From Buchnera aphidicola (Aphis helianthi) (GTDB lineage: Bacteria > Pseudomonadota > Gammaproteobacteria > Enterobacterales > Enterobacteriaceae), in contig NZ_CP034894.1 in assembly GCF_005083845.1 (NCBI RefSeq), positions 570,212 through 634,211 on the forward strand: DNA of 64,000 nt. The letters are read 5' to 3'. Shown piece after piece: positions 29,342 to 39,054 of the stretch. Numbering within the stretch: position 1 is the stretch's first letter; each line of letters opens with the position of its first letter. The position numbers and the translations under genes are program-made. The notes beneath the pieces are model-generated. The model was given only the letters and a program-made list of their open reading frames with translations. It did not search any database and had not been told where the DNA came from.

Positions 29342-31234
29342 TTAAATGTTTAAATATAATAAAACCTCTTTTATATTTTTTGTTTTAGATAGTTTATCAA
29401 TGATTTTTTTATCATCTAATGCATTTGTAATTTTACTAACCACCATAACATGTTCATTATTTTTAGCAGCAATTCCAATTACAAGATAAGCAATATCATC
29501 AATATTATCTCCAAAACGTACACCTTTAGGAAATTGACAGAAAATTATTCCAGTTTTTAAAATAGTATCTTTTGCTTGTATAGTACCATGTGGTAACGCA
29601 ATGTTTTCACCTAACCACGTAGACGTAATTTTTTCTCGTTCTAACATTGAATCAATGTAATCAATTTTAACGTAACCTTGTTCTACTAAATATTTTCCAA
29701 CAATTTTGATCGCTTGCTCTTTATTATCAGCAAATTGATTAAGAAAAATATTTTTTTCACTTAATTGAAATAACTTTTCTAGTTCATTTGATTTATTAAA
29801 ATTATTTATTTTAGTTATATTTTCTGTATTATAAAAGTTTTTATTTTGAATTAATTTATTTACTAAAAATTCATAGAAACCATGATCAAGAAAATTAGTT
29901 AAAGATATATGTTTGGCATTAGGAGCGTATTCTTTAGCACGAGGAGTTAAATTTTTATGTGTTATTACAATATCAACATTTTTAGGTATAGAATGAATAG
30001 AAACATTAAATACAGATATATTTATTAAATTTTTTTTTCTTATTTGTTTTCGAAGAATACTAGCACCTATCGCACTAGATCCCATACCCGCATCACATGC
30101 TACTACAATAGTATTGATATTTTCAAAAAAATCATCTGATTTATTATTGTTATAATTTAATAAATTATCATTAATTGCACTATTATTGGGGTGAATAGAC
30201 TTTACATTTTTATTATTAACAAATTTTAATAATATAATAGCTGTTAAAAAAGAAATAATAAAAGAAGAAAAAATAGAAAAAATATTAATGAAATATAAAT
30301 CTTTTTTTGTCATTGCTAGAATAGATATAATAGATCCTGGTGAAACCGCTCCAATTAAACCACCTTGAAAAAAAACAAGCATGAAAATACCAGTCATACT
30401 TCCTAAAATAAGCGAGAATATTAATTTTGGATTAATTAAAACGTAAGGAAAATAAACTTCATGAACTCCTCCTAAAAATTGAATAATTGAAGCTCCTCCT
30501 GCTGATTTATAATAGTTTCCTTGTCCGAAAAAAAAACATGCAAGCAATACACCTAATCCTGGTCCGGGATTAGATTCTATTAAAAAAAATATAGAACTGT
30601 TGTTTACTAAAATATCTTGAAGACCTAATGGAGACAAAATTCCATGATTAATTGTATTATTTAAAAAAAATATTTTAGCAGGTTCAATTATAATAGCTAT
30701 GAGTGGTAATAAATTATAATGTACAATAATTTTTAATAAATAACCTATAAAATTTGAAATAAATTCAATACAAGGTCCAATAAATAAAAATGAAATAATC
30801 GTTAAAAATATTCCAATTATTGCAATAGAAAAATTATTAACTAACATTTCAAAACCATATTTTATTTTATCTTTTACTAGATCATCAAAACTTTTAATAG
30901 TCCAACCACCTAATGTTCCAGAAACCATCGCTCCTAATAACATAGGTATTTTAGTACTTGCAATCATACCAACAGTAGTAATACTTCCAATAATACCACC
31001 TCTTTCTCCACCAATTAATCGTCCTCCAGTATATCCAATAAGAATTGGTAAAAGATAAAATATCATAGGTGAAATTAATTCTGCTAAAACTTTATTTGGT
31101 TGCCATCCTAGAGGTGTAAAAAATGCACTCATAATACCCCAAGCAATAAAAACACTTATATTGGGCATCATTATATTACTTAAAAATTGACCAAAATTTT
31201 GTATTTTTGATTTAATTAATTTAAACATATTCAT
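29342..31234 (-). CDS. mtlA: PTS system mannitol-specific EIICBA component
   Basis: 630 residues (E. coli 637). The membrane IIC domain spans about residues 1-340, with SNPGPGLG and [10 protein letters not shown]. The IIB domain follows with its phospho-Cys at C380 in [11 protein letters not shown]. The IIA domain carries the phospho-His at H549 in NIALPHGT. All three domains are intact, so the protein can import and phosphorylate mannitol given HPr and EI from elsewhere in the genome. The IIC-IIB and IIB-IIA linkers are Asn-rich and have drifted. mtlD follows directly. Confidence 0.97.
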   Translation of the reverse strand: MNMFKLIKSKIQNFGQFLSNIMMPNISVFIAWGIMSAFFTPLGWQPNKVLAELISPMIFYLLPILIGYTGGRLIGGERGGIIGSITTVGMIASTKIPMLLGAMVSGTLGGWTIKSFDDLVKDKIKYGFEMLVNNFSIAIIGIFLTIISFLFIGPCIEFISNFIGYLLKIIVHYNLLPLIAIIIEPAKIFFLNNTINHGILSPLGLQDILVNNSSIFFLIESNPGPGLGVLLACFFFGQGNYYKSAGGASIIQFLGGVHEVYFPYVLINPKLIFSLILGSMTGIFMLVFFQGGLIGAVSPGSIISILAMTKKDLYFINIFSIFSSFIISFLTAIILLKFVNNKNVKSIHPNNSAINDNLLNYNNNKSDDFFENINTIVVACDAGMGSSAIGASILRKQIRKKNLINISVFNVSIHSIPKNVDIVITHKNLTPRAKEYAPNAKHISLTNFLDHGFYEFLVNKLIQNKNFYNTENITKINNFNKSNELEKLFQLSEKNIFLNQFADNKEQAIKIVGKYLVEQGYVKIDYIDSMLEREKITSTWLGENIALPHGTIQAKDTILKTGIIFCQFPKGVRFGDNIDDIAYLVIGIAAKNNEHVMVVSKITNALDDKKIIDKLSKTKNIKEVLLYLNI

Positions 31235-31352
31235 TGCTCATATACTGAAAAATATATTAATTACAAATAATAAAATATTACTTAGTATTTAATATTAAAT
31301 CTAATATTTATTATTTAATATTAATTTATAACTAAAAAAATTGATTAAAATT

Positions 31353-33014
31353 TTATTTATAAAAAGAATTATAAAAACTTATTAAACCTTGTGTAGACGA
31401 ATCGAAATTTTTATCATTTTCTATATCAAAAAAATTTTTGTAAATATTTTTAGCTAATTTTTTTCCTAATTCTACACCCCATTGATCAAAACTAAAAATA
31501 TTTAATAAATGACCTTGTACAAATATTTTATGTTCATATAAAGCAATCAAAACACCTAAATTATAGGGTGTAATTTTTTGTATTAAAATAGAATTAGTAG
31601 GTTGATTTCCTACACAGTGTGTAAATAAAAAATTTCTATTGATTTCATTTGTAATATTTTTTATATTTTCTTCAAAAAAAGTAAATTTTTTTACAAAAGA
31701 TATTTCTGAACTTCCAAAAGCAAGTGCTTGAGTCTGCGCAAGAAAATTAGATATTAATTTTATATGATGATTTCTTAAATTATTATGCGAAATAATAGGA
31801 ACAATAAAATCACTTGGAATTAATTTAGTGCCTTGATGCATTAATTGGAAGAATGCATGTTGACCATTAGTTCCTGGTTCTCCCCAAATAATAGGTCCTG
31901 TTTGATAAGATATTTTTTGACCTCTTTTATCTATTGATTTACCATTAGATTCCATATTAGATTGCTGAAAATAAGCTGAAAACCGATGCATATATTGATC
32001 ATATGGAAATATTGCCTCTGTTTCTGAACCAAAAAAATTAGTATACCAAATACTAATAAGAGCTAATATTATTGGTATGTTTGTTTCATATTCTGAATTA
32101 TAAAAGTGATTATCCATAGCATGGGCGCCATTTAAAAATTTTTCAAAATTCTTAAATCCGATAGATAAAATAATAGATAATCCTACTGAAGACCATAATG
32201 AAAAACGACCACCGACCCAATTCCAAAATTCAAAAATATTTTTAATATTAATACCAAAATTTAAAGCATTTTTTATGTTAGCGGATAAAGCAAAAAAATG
32301 TTTATCAAGAGTAGAAATTTCTTTGGAATTTTTTAAAAACCATATTTTTGCACTATTGGCATTTGTTATTGTTTCTTCTGTAGTAAAAGTTTTGGAAGCT
32401 ATTAAAAAAATTGTTGTCTCAGGATTAATTTTTTTAAAAACTTCAGAAAGATGAGTACCATCTATGTTTGAAACGTAATGTATATTTAAATGGTTTTTAT
32501 ATGGACGTAATGCTTCTGTAACCATATACGGACCTAAATCAGAACCTCCGATACCTATATTAACTACATCTGAAATAGATTTTCCAGTATAACCTTTCCA
32601 TTGTCCACTAATTACTAATTCTGAAAAAATTTTCATTTTTTTTAAAACATAATTTACCTTTAACATAACATTACAGTTATTTACAAAAATTGGAGAATTT
32701 TGTCTGTTTCGTAAAGCAATATGCAGTACAGAACGATTTTCTGTTTCATTTATTTTTTCTCCAGAAAACATTGATCTGATAGCTTTTTTTACGTTCAGTT
32801 CCTTAGCTAAATCTAATAAATATTTTAAAGTATTTTGAGTAATTCGATTTTTTGAAAAATCAACTAATATTTTATTTTCAAAACAAATAGAAAACTTTTT
32901 AAATCTATTAGAATCTAATAAAAAAAGATCTCTTAAATGTACATTTTTTACTATATCAAAATGATTTTTTAAAACATTCCAAGATCTTGTTTGGATAAGA
33001 TTAATATTTTTCAC
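31353..33014 (-). CDS. pgi: Glucose-6-phosphate isomerase
   Basis: 553 residues (E. coli 549). The signatures [19 protein letters not shown] (catalytic Glu) and [14 protein letters not shown] (catalytic His) are intact, and [14 protein letters not shown] carries the catalytic Lys. It interconverts glucose-6- and fructose-6-phosphate. It is the first gene of a minus-strand run that continues with mtlA and mtlD. A good promoter lies 38-65 bases upstream. Confidence 0.97.
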   Translation of the reverse strand: MKNINLIQTRSWNVLKNHFDIVKNVHLRDLFLLDSNRFKKFSICFENKILVDFSKNRITQNTLKYLLDLAKELNVKKAIRSMFSGEKINETENRSVLHIALRNRQNSPIFVNNCNVMLKVNYVLKKMKIFSELVISGQWKGYTGKSISDVVNIGIGGSDLGPYMVTEALRPYKNHLNIHYVSNIDGTHLSEVFKKINPETTIFLIASKTFTTEETITNANSAKIWFLKNSKEISTLDKHFFALSANIKNALNFGINIKNIFEFWNWVGGRFSLWSSVGLSIILSIGFKNFEKFLNGAHAMDNHFYNSEYETNIPIILALISIWYTNFFGSETEAIFPYDQYMHRFSAYFQQSNMESNGKSIDKRGQKISYQTGPIIWGEPGTNGQHAFFQLMHQGTKLIPSDFIVPIISHNNLRNHHIKLISNFLAQTQALAFGSSEISFVKKFTFFEENIKNITNEINRNFLFTHCVGNQPTNSILIQKITPYNLGVLIALYEHKIFVQGHLLNIFSFDQWGVELGKKLAKNIYKNFFDIENDKNFDSSTQGLISFYNSFYK

Positions 33015-33051
33015 TTAAATAATCTCTTAAATAATTTATAAATATTTAATT

Positions 33052-33079
33052 ATTATACTATAATGTTTAAAGTGTCCAA
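33052..33079 (-). promoter_or_regulatory. Candidate sigma70 promoter of pgi
   Basis: On the minus strand, TTGGAC (33079-33074) is followed by a 16-base spacer and a perfect -10 TATAAT (33057-33052). Predicted transcription starts about 30 bases before the pgi ATG at 33014. The GC-containing -35 makes this more than background AT noise. Confidence 0.55.
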
Positions 33080-33164
33080 TATCTATTAATAACAAAAAAT
33101 TATTAAAATATTTTAAAAATAAAAAATTGTTATCTAATAAAAAAATAGTCATTAAAAAAAACTT

Positions 33165-33705
33165 ATGAAATTTAATAATAAAAATCTAATTTGGATTGAT
33201 TTAGAAATGACAGGACTAAATCCTACAATTCATCGAATTATTGAAATAGCTACTTTAATTACAGATGCAAAACTAAATATTATTTCAAAAGGACCAGTTA
33301 TTGCTATTAATCAACAAGAAAAGCATATGTTATTAATGAATGAGTGGAATAAAACAACTCATAAAAAAAATGGATTAATCGAAAGAGTAAAAAAAAGCTC
33401 TTATAATGAATCTAAAGCTGAATCTAAAACTATATTTTTTTTAAAACAATGGGTTCCTCTAAAAACATCACCAATGTGTGGTAATAGTATTTATCAAGAT
33501 CGAAAATTTTTACATCAGTACATGCCAGATTTAGAAAATTATTTTCATTATCGCTGCATTGATGTTAGTACTATTAAAGAATTGGTATCTCTTTGGTATC
33601 CTAAAATAAAAGGGTTTAAAAAAAAAAAATCATACTGCATTAGAAGATATAACAGAATCAATAATGGAATTACGTTTTTATAAAAAAATATTTTTTAATA
33701 TCTAA
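33165..33705 (+). CDS. orn: Oligoribonuclease, frame broken in a 12-base poly(A) tract
   Basis: The frame from ATG 33165 gives [12 protein letters not shown] (D12, E14), [12 protein letters not shown] and [14 protein letters not shown]. It then enters twelve A residues (33618-33629) and continues into unrelated residues, ending at 33683. With eleven A the frame gives [23 protein letters not shown] up to TAA 33703-33705. This restores the last two catalytic residues of the DEDD-h site, His and Asp, and a product of 179 residues (E. coli 181). Orn degrades 2-5-base RNA fragments and is essential in E. coli. The unrepaired form should be inactive, so the gene is either rescued by slippage or misread by one base. 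Confidence 0.88.
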
Positions 33706-33771
33706 TTAAATTAAAAATTTTATAAAAATAAATAATAAATATTAAGTAAAAAAAGTTTTTTAAAGTAAAGC

Positions 33772-33800
33772 TTGATTAATAAGTTTTATCTATATAAAAT
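33772..33800 (+). promoter_or_regulatory. Candidate sigma70 promoter of tRNA-Gly
   Basis: TTGATT (33772-33777), a 17-base spacer and TAAAAT (33795-33800) lie 34 bases before the mature tRNA-Gly. Match to consensus is four and five of six. AT-rich DNA throws up many near matches, so the correct spacing and position carry most of the weight. Confidence 0.45.
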
Positions 33801-33833
33801 ATATAAAATATTTTAAAAAATAGTTTAAACTTT

Positions 33834-33909
33834 GCGGGAATAGCTCAGCTGGTAGAGCACAACCTTGCCAAGGTTGGGGTCGCGAGTTCGAATCTCGTTT
33901 CCCGCTCCA
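33834..33909 (+). tRNA. tRNA-Gly (anticodon GCC)
   Basis: A 76-nt gene with encoded CCA: acceptor GCGGGAA with TTCCCGC, D arm AGCTCAGCTGGTAGAGC, anticodon loop TTGCCAA, T loop TTCGAAT, discriminator T, then CCA. It is close to E. coli GlyV. It lies alone between orn and amiB, the position of glyV/X/Y near orn in E. coli. Confidence 0.97.
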
Positions 33910-33951
33910 AAAATTAAAAATAAATATTTGCTAAAAAATTAAGGAAAATTT

Positions 33952-34862
33952 ATGATTTTTTATTGTTCTTATAAATGGATAATATTAGCTTGTTTATTAG
34001 TTAGTTTTCAAGGTAAATTTAAGAAAAATATTGAAAAAAATGTTATTCATAAAACAATATTTGAAAAAAAAATAAAAAATTATCAAAAAAAAAATAATTT
34101 TTTTTTCATAAATTTAAAAAAAATACAATAAAAAAAACAAAAAAAATTACTATATTAATAGATGCAGGGCATGGCGGACAAGATCCAGGATCAATTGGAC
34201 ATAACGGACTAAAAGAAAAAGAAGTAACATTAAAAATTGCTATTAATCTAAAAAAATTATTAAATAATAATAAAATGTTTCATGCAGTTTTAACGCGTAA
34301 CAATGATTCTTATCTGTCTTTAAAAAAAAGAAAAAACTTGTTAAAAAATCAAAAAACAAGTCTATTACTTTCGATTCATGTAGATTCTTCAAGACAACAA
34401 TATGTATCAGGAATATCAATCTGGATTGTTTCAAGTAATCGAATGTATCGTGAAATTAACAATTTCATAAGTGACAAAACAGAAAAAATCTATTTTTCTA
34501 AAAATATTGAAGATATCTTTAAAAACAATAAAAATGATATGTATTTAAAAAAAACTATTCTCGATTTGCAATTTAACAATTTTCAAACTATGGAAATAAA
34601 CTTATCAAGTTATATATTTCAAGAATTTAAAAAAATTGTAAAAATTAATAAAAAACGACCAAATTATGCTAGCTTAGGAATATTAAGTTCTATAAATACA
34701 CCTTCTATTTTAATTGAAACTGGATTTATTACAAATTTCGAAGAAGAAAAAAAATTACGAACAATTTCCTATCAAAAAAAAATTGCTAATGCTATTTATA
34801 TTGCATTAAAAAATTATTTCCAAAACAAATCTATATCTAATGTTTTAAAAAACATTGAATAA
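33952..34862 (+). CDS. amiB: N-acetylmuramoyl-L-alanine amidase AmiB, shortened and frameshifted
   Basis: A good ribosome-binding site (AAGGAAA) precedes ATG 33952, which opens a signal-peptide-like segment (WIILACLLVSF). That frame ends at TAA 34129. The amidase domain follows in another frame: ILIDAGHGGQDPGS, LLLSIHVDSS and ILIETGFITN, with the zinc-binding His and Glu positions. One extra base in the nine-T run (34098-34106) or the eight-A run (34116-34123) joins them. Slippage at the earlier ten-A run would hit TAA 34095. The joined protein is about 303 residues (E. coli 445) and lacks the AMIN domain that targets AmiB to the septum. The enzyme splits daughter-cell peptidoglycan. Confidence 0.82.
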
Positions 34863-34895
34863 GAATAATTAGATTAATTTTTATGTTAAATATAT

Positions 34896-34930
34896 TTTAA
34901 GCATCAAAATATTATTTAGATGCTTAAAAT
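34896..34930. terminator. Bidirectional terminator between amiB and rpmE
   Basis: TTTTAAGCATC and GATGCTTAAAA form an 11-bp perfect stem around a 13-base loop. The T runs at the outer ends serve both directions, which suits the convergent amiB and rpmE genes. Confidence 0.65.
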
Positions 34931-34970
34931 TAAAAATTATTATTTAAAATATAAAATAAAAAAAATAATT

Positions 34971-35189
34971 TTATATCGTTTCTGTTTTAGTCATTTTAAA
35001 ACGTTTTTTAAATCTTTCAACACGTCCTCCAGTATCAATAATTCTTTGTTTTCCAGTATAAAATGGATGACATTTTGCACATATATCTAGATTTAGATTA
35101 TGATTAACAGTTGAAAAAATTTCAATTTTATTTCCACATGAACAAGTAGCTATTATCTGAGAATAATAAGGATGTATTTTTTTTTTCAT
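34971..35189 (-). CDS. rpmE: 50S ribosomal protein L31
   Basis: 72 residues (E. coli 70). All four zinc-binding cysteines of the C+ form are present: C16, C18, C37 and C40 in ATCSCGN and [14 protein letters not shown]31 forms an intersubunit bridge. No zinc-independent paralogue is in the window. It is divergent from the ftsN-like gene. E. coli has priA and cytR between these two genes, and both are lost here. Confidence 0.97.
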   Translation of the reverse strand: MKKKIHPYYSQIIATCSCGNKIEIFSTVNHNLNLDICAKCHPFYTGKQRIIDTGGRVERFKKRFKMTKTETI

Positions 35190-35280
35190 AGAAATTTCCT
35201 ACATTTATTAAAATATTTATTCTATTATACGACTATTAGTTATTAACTATTATGTTTTTTTAAAAATAAAAAATAAAAAT

Positions 35281-35526
35281 ATGTATAAAAATCAAAATAA
35301 AATTAATTCGATGTATTTTAAAAAAAAGAAAAAAAAAAAAATTAAATTTAATAAATATAATTTATTTATTATCTTAATAGTAATAATTATTTTTTTGATT
35401 TTTTTTAAAATATTTTCAAAAAATACAAATCAAAAAGTACTTATTCAAAAAAAAGAAAATGAAAATATATTACCTGCTGAACCAAAAGAAAGATGGAAAT
35501 ACATTAAAAAATTAGAAAATTTATAA
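35281..35526 (+). CDS. ftsN: Miniature FtsN: membrane anchor plus essential E peptide only
   Basis: 81 residues against 319 in E. coli. Order: a short cytoplasmic tail with a Lys-rich block (residues 14-20), one transmembrane helix (about 28-45), a short linker, and ILPAEPKERWKYIKKLENL at the C-terminus. That end aligns with LPPKPEERWRYIKELES of E. coli FtsN (residues 75-91), keeping W72, Y74 and L78 for W83, Y85 and L89, which are needed for septal activation. The Gln-rich periplasmic rod and SPOR domain are gone. The position between rpmE and hslVU is that of ftsN. A 13-base A run (35329-35341) lies in frame. The gene is easily missed as a hypothetical ORF. Confidence 0.82.
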   Translation: MYKNQNKINSMYFKKKKKKKIKFNKYNLFIILIVIIIFLIFFKIFSKNTNQKVLIQKKENENILPAEPKERWKYIKKLENL

Positions 35527-35661
35527 AAATAAATACTTTTAAAAAAAAAATATTCAAAGAAATATATTGTTTTAATCGATTAATTATACATAATAAAAAA
35601 ATTTATATATAAATTTTTATATATTTCAAAATAAAAACGTTATTTTTAAGAGGTTTTTCTT

Positions 35662-36192
35662 GTGACCACAATACTTAGTGTAAGATTAAAAAATAAAGTA
35701 GTAATTGGAGGTGATGGACAAGCAACTTTAGGCAATACTATCATGAAAAGTAATGTCAAAAAAATTAGAACTCTTTATCACGAACAAGTAATTGCTGGTT
35801 TTGCAGGAGGAACTGCAGATGCCTTTACTTTATTTGATATGTTTGAAAAAAAACTATCTATATATCAAGGTCAATTACAACGATCAGCTATAGAATTAGC
35901 AAAAGATTGGAGATCTGATAAAATGCTTAGAAAATTAGAGGCTCTATTAGCGGTTGCTGATAAAGAGACTTCATTAATTATTACTGGAAATGGAGATGTA
36001 ATACAACCTGAAGATGATTTAATTGCAATTGGATCAGGAGGATCTTATGCTCAATCAGCTGCTCGAGCATTAATAGAAAATACTAATCTTAGTGCTAAAA
36101 AAATCGTAGAGAAATCACTCAATATTGCTGCAAATATTTGTATATACACAAATCATATTTTCACTATAAAAGAACTACTTTCAGAAAAGTAA
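35662..36192 (+). CDS. hslV: HslV, peptidase subunit of the HslUV protease
   Basis: 176 residues, the E. coli length. The start is GTG at 35662, preceded by AAGAGG. After Met removal the catalytic Thr is exposed (TTILSVR). [24 protein letters not shown] and [13 protein letters not shown] are conserved. HslV forms a double hexamer that degrades proteins unfolded by HslU. The GTG start is the same choice as in several relatives. hslU follows 11 bases later. Confidence 0.97.
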   Translation: MTTILSVRLKNKVVIGGDGQATLGNTIMKSNVKKIRTLYHEQVIAGFAGGTADAFTLFDMFEKKLSIYQGQLQRSAIELAKDWRSDKMLRKLEALLAVADKETSLIITGNGDVIQPEDDLIAIGSGGSYAQSAARALIENTNLSAKKIVEKSLNIAANICIYTNHIFTIKELLSEK

Positions 36193-36203
36193 GGATTATT
36201 TAT

Positions 36204-37535
36204 ATGTCTGAAATGACTCCTCCTCAAATTGTTGCTGAACTTGATAAATTCATTGTTGGTCAAGAAAAAGCAAAAAAAGCGGTATCTATTGCATTAAGAA
36301 ATCGTTGGCGTAGAATGCAATTAAATAACGAACTAAGACAAGAAATTACACCGAAAAATATTTTAATGATTGGTCCAACTGGGGTAGGAAAAACAGAAAT
36401 TGCTAGAAGATTAGCAAAATTAGCTCATTCTCCATTTATTAAAGTAGAAGCAACTAAGTTTACTGAAGTAGGATATGTAGGGAAAGAAGTAGATTCAATT
36501 ATTCGAGATTTAACAGATGCCGCTATAAAAATGATTCGAATAAAAAATATAGAAAAAAATAAAATTAGAGTTGAAGAAATTGTTGAAGAAAGAATACTAG
36601 ATGTTTTAGTTCCAAGGCCTAAAAATAATTGGACAGAAAATGAAAAAAATAAAAGTCTTTCAAATACTCTACAAGTATTTCGTAAAAAATTAAGAGAAGG
36701 TGTCCTTGATGATAAAGAAATTGAAATTAACTTATTAGCTACTACTATGGGTGTAGAAATTATGGCCCCTCCTGGGATGGAAGAACTAACAAGTCAATTA
36801 CAATCTTTATTTCAAAATTTAGGTGGACATAAAAAAAATACAAGAAGATTAAAAATTAAAGACGCAATTTTATTATTAAAAGAAGAAGAAGCTGCAAAAT
36901 TAGTTAATCCAGAAGATATTAAAAAAGAAGCAATTAATGCAGTCGAACAACATGGAATAGTATTTATAGATGAAATTGATAAAATATGCAAACGAAGTGA
37001 CGCATCTGGTCCGGACATTTCAAGAGAAGGTGTACAAAGAGATTTACTTCCATTAATTGAAGGTTGTACCGTATCTACAAAATATGGTATGGTAAAAACA
37101 GATCATATTTTATTTATCACATCTGGCGCTTTTCAAACTTCTACACCTTCCGATTTAATACCTGAATTACAAGGCCGACTTCCAATAAAAGTAGAATTGC
37201 AAGCATTGACAATAAACGATTTTGAAAAAATACTTACTGAACCTACTGCATCAATTACAACACAATATAAAGCACTTATGGAAACAGAAGGGGTTTATAT
37301 ACATTTTACAAAAGAAGGTATTAGGAATATTGCAGAAGCTGCATGGAAGGTAAATGAATCTATGGAAAATATAGGAGCAAGGAGATTGCATACAATATTA
37401 GAAAAATTAATGGAAGATATTTCGTTTAATGCTAGCAGTAATAGTGGCAGTAAAATTGAAATAAATTCAGATTATGTTGGGAAACATTTAGATCAGTTAA
37501 TATCTAATGAAGATCTTAGTCGTTTTATTTTGTAA
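36204..37535 (+). CDS. hslU: HslU, ATPase subunit of the HslUV protease
   Basis: I place the start at ATG 36204 ([20 protein letters not shown]), which has AAGGA upstream and gives 443 residues, exactly the E. coli length. An upstream in-frame ATG inside hslV is not credible. Walker A GPTGVGKT is at residues 57-64 and Walker B in [11 protein letters not shown]. The intermediate domain spans roughly 110-240, and sensor II is in ENIGARRLH. HslU unfolds substrates and feeds HslV. A strong terminator follows the stop. Confidence 0.97.
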   Translation: MSEMTPPQIVAELDKFIVGQEKAKKAVSIALRNRWRRMQLNNELRQEITPKNILMIGPTGVGKTEIARRLAKLAHSPFIKVEATKFTEVGYVGKEVDSIIRDLTDAAIKMIRIKNIEKNKIRVEEIVEERILDVLVPRPKNNWTENEKNKSLSNTLQVFRKKLREGVLDDKEIEINLLATTMGVEIMAPPGMEELTSQLQSLFQNLGGHKKNTRRLKIKDAILLLKEEEAAKLVNPEDIKKEAINAVEQHGIVFIDEIDKICKRSDASGPDISREGVQRDLLPLIEGCTVSTKYGMVKTDHILFITSGAFQTSTPSDLIPELQGRLPIKVELQALTINDFEKILTEPTASITTQYKALMETEGVYIHFTKEGIRNIAEAAWKVNESMENIGARRLHTILEKLMEDISFNASSNSGSKIEINSDYVGKHLDQLISNEDLSRFIL

Positions 37536-37542
37536 AATAATA

Positions 37543-37589
37543 AAAATATTTATCCATTAAAATATAATCTAAATGGATGAATATTTTTT
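37543..37589 (+). terminator. Intrinsic terminator of the hslVU operon
   Basis: AAAATATT-T-ATCCATT pairs with AATGGAT-G-AATATTTT, giving a continuous 16-bp stem counting one T-G wobble, with a 13-base loop and a T run at the end. It lies eight bases after the hslU stop codon and isolates hslVU from ibpA. Confidence 0.75.
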
Positions 37590-37714
37590 ATTTGTAAATT
37601 ACTATTGAAAAAAAAAAATAAGATCATATATAATTTAAGAAACTTTTTTAAGCTTTAAAAATATTATTTAAATTAAAAATTAAAATATATTTTATAAACA
37701 AAAAGGAGTTTTTT

Positions 37715-38191
37715 ATGTCCTATCGTTCATTTTCTTTTTTACCAAATATTAATCACAATAGCGCTTTTTCAAATAGATTTAATCAAATTGATAAAATTTT
37801 TAGTACTTTAACAGGAGAAAAACCAATATCAGATACACCACCATATAATTTAATTGAGACTAATGAGAAAAAATATAAATTAATATTAAGTATACCTGGA
37901 TATAAAGAGAAAGAGTTAGATATATCTGTTCATAATAATCAACTCGTAATTCAAGGGAAAAAAGAAAAAAAACATCAAAATAATGAAAAAATAAATAAAT
38001 ATTTAAATAAAGATATAATTTTTAATGATTTTTCTTTAAGTTTTAATTTTGATCATAAAATACAAGTAAGCAAAGCAAATTTATCTTTAGGTTTATTAGA
38101 ATTAATTTTTGAATATCAAATTCCAGATAAAGAAAAACCTAAAAAAATATTTATTAATATTCCTAATAATACACAAATTGAAAATAAATAA
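37715..38191 (+). CDS. ibpA: Small heat-shock protein IbpA/IbpB type
   Basis: 158 residues (E. coli IbpA 137). The alpha-crystallin domain spans about 45-145, starting PYNLIETNEKKYKLILSIPGYKEKELDISVHNNQLVIQGKK as in IbpA. The N-terminus MSYRSFSFLPN also matches, and I-x-I-like residues (FINI) occur near the C-terminus. It holds unfolding proteins for later refolding. A strong ribosome-binding site, AAAGGAG, precedes the ATG. Only one of the E. coli ibpA/ibpB pair is present. The gene is flanked on both sides by strong terminators, so it forms a single-gene unit. Confidence 0.94.
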   Translation: MSYRSFSFLPNINHNSAFSNRFNQIDKIFSTLTGEKPISDTPPYNLIETNEKKYKLILSIPGYKEKELDISVHNNQLVIQGKKEKKHQNNEKINKYLNKDIIFNDFSLSFNFDHKIQVSKANLSLGLLELIFEYQIPDKEKPKKIFINIPNNTQIENK

Positions 38192-38221
38192 AATATAAGT
38201 AATGTTTAAACAAAGTCTTTT

Positions 38222-38263
38222 AATAATCATTGTGCTTATTCTAACATAAGTACAATGATTATT
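38222..38263 (+). terminator. Terminator after ibpA
   Basis: AATAATCATTGTGCTTA pairs with TAAGTACAATGATTATT over 17 bp (one G-T wobble) around an 8-base loop, about 30 bases after the ibpA stop. The exit side reads TAAATAATTT, a weak T tract, but the length of the stem makes a terminator or 3'-end stabiliser very likely. Confidence 0.7.
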
Positions 38264-38294
38264 TAAATAATTTTAAACAATATAGGAACATTCA

Positions 38295-39047
38295 ATGAAT
38301 CCATGGATTAATGCTGAAGTTTTACAAATAAAAAAATGGACAAAAAATTTATTTAGTATTTTTTTAAATGCAGATATATCGAATTTTCAAGCAGGACAAT
38401 TTACAAAACTAGCATTATATGAAAATAATTCAACTAAAAAAATTCAAAGAGCATATTCTTTTGTTAATGCTCCTAGTAACAAAAATTTAGAAATTTATAT
38501 TGTTCGTGTTTTAAACGGAAAATTAAGTAATTTATTATATAATTTAAAAATTGGAGATAATATATTTATTAAAAAAAATTCATTTGGATTTTTTATCTTA
38601 AAAGAAATACCTGATTGTGAAACATTATGGATGTTTGCTACTGGAACTGCAATTGGTCCTTATTGTTCTATTTTACAAGAAGGAAAAGATATAGAAAAAT
38701 TTAAAAATATTGTTTTAGTACATGCTGTAAGATACAAAAACGAATTAATTTATCTTCCATTAATGAAAAAATTATATATAAAATATCATGGAAAATTAAA
38801 AATTCAAACTATAGTAAGTAGAGAAAAAGATAATGATTCTTTATCAGGTAGAATTCCCTTTTTATTGGCACACAATATAATAGAAAAAAAAATCGGATTA
38901 AATATTAACAATCAAAACTCACATATTATGTTATGTGGAAATCCACTTATGGTTAAAGATACATATTTATTTTTAAATAAACACAAAGGTATGAATAAAC
39001 ATTTAAGAAAAAAAAATGGACATATTACTATAGAAAATTATTGGTAA
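38295..39047 (+). CDS. fpr: Ferredoxin/flavodoxin-NADP reductase
   Basis: 250 residues (E. coli 248). The FAD-binding [13 protein letters not shown]-binding [11 protein letters not shown] and CGNPLMVKD motifs are intact, and it ends in NYW with the terminal aromatic residue typical of bacterial Fpr. It passes electrons between NADPH and ferredoxin or flavodoxin. The ferredoxin of the isc operon (fdx) is a plausible partner, giving reducing power for cluster assembly. It converges on epmA with about 7 bases between. Confidence 0.96.
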   Translation: MNPWINAEVLQIKKWTKNLFSIFLNADISNFQAGQFTKLALYENNSTKKIQRAYSFVNAPSNKNLEIYIVRVLNGKLSNLLYNLKIGDNIFIKKNSFGFFILKEIPDCETLWMFATGTAIGPYCSILQEGKDIEKFKNIVLVHAVRYKNELIYLPLMKKLYIKYHGKLKIQTIVSREKDNDSLSGRIPFLLAHNIIEKKIGLNINNQNSHIMLCGNPLMVKDTYLFLNKHKGMNKHLRKKNGHITIENYW

Positions 39048-39054
39048 TTTTTTT

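Noticed and set aside
31270-31330. Operator-like AT inverted repeats between mtlA and pgi
   Set aside because: The repeats are only A and T, imperfect, and typical of background in this genome.
35597-35618. Perfect 22-base AT palindrome upstream of hslV
   Set aside because: It is pure A+T in very AT-rich DNA and has no T tract placement or motif that would give it meaning; chance is a fair explanation.
36138-36203. N-terminal extension of hslU into hslV
   Set aside because: ATG 36204 has AAGGA upstream and gives exactly the family length; the extension is only hslV read in another frame.
37605-37629. Heat-shock (sigma32-type) promoter before ibpA: TTGAAA followed by GATCATAT
   Set aside because: The -35 is acceptable but the -10 matches only the CAT-T part and the spacing is at the short limit; such words are common in this composition.
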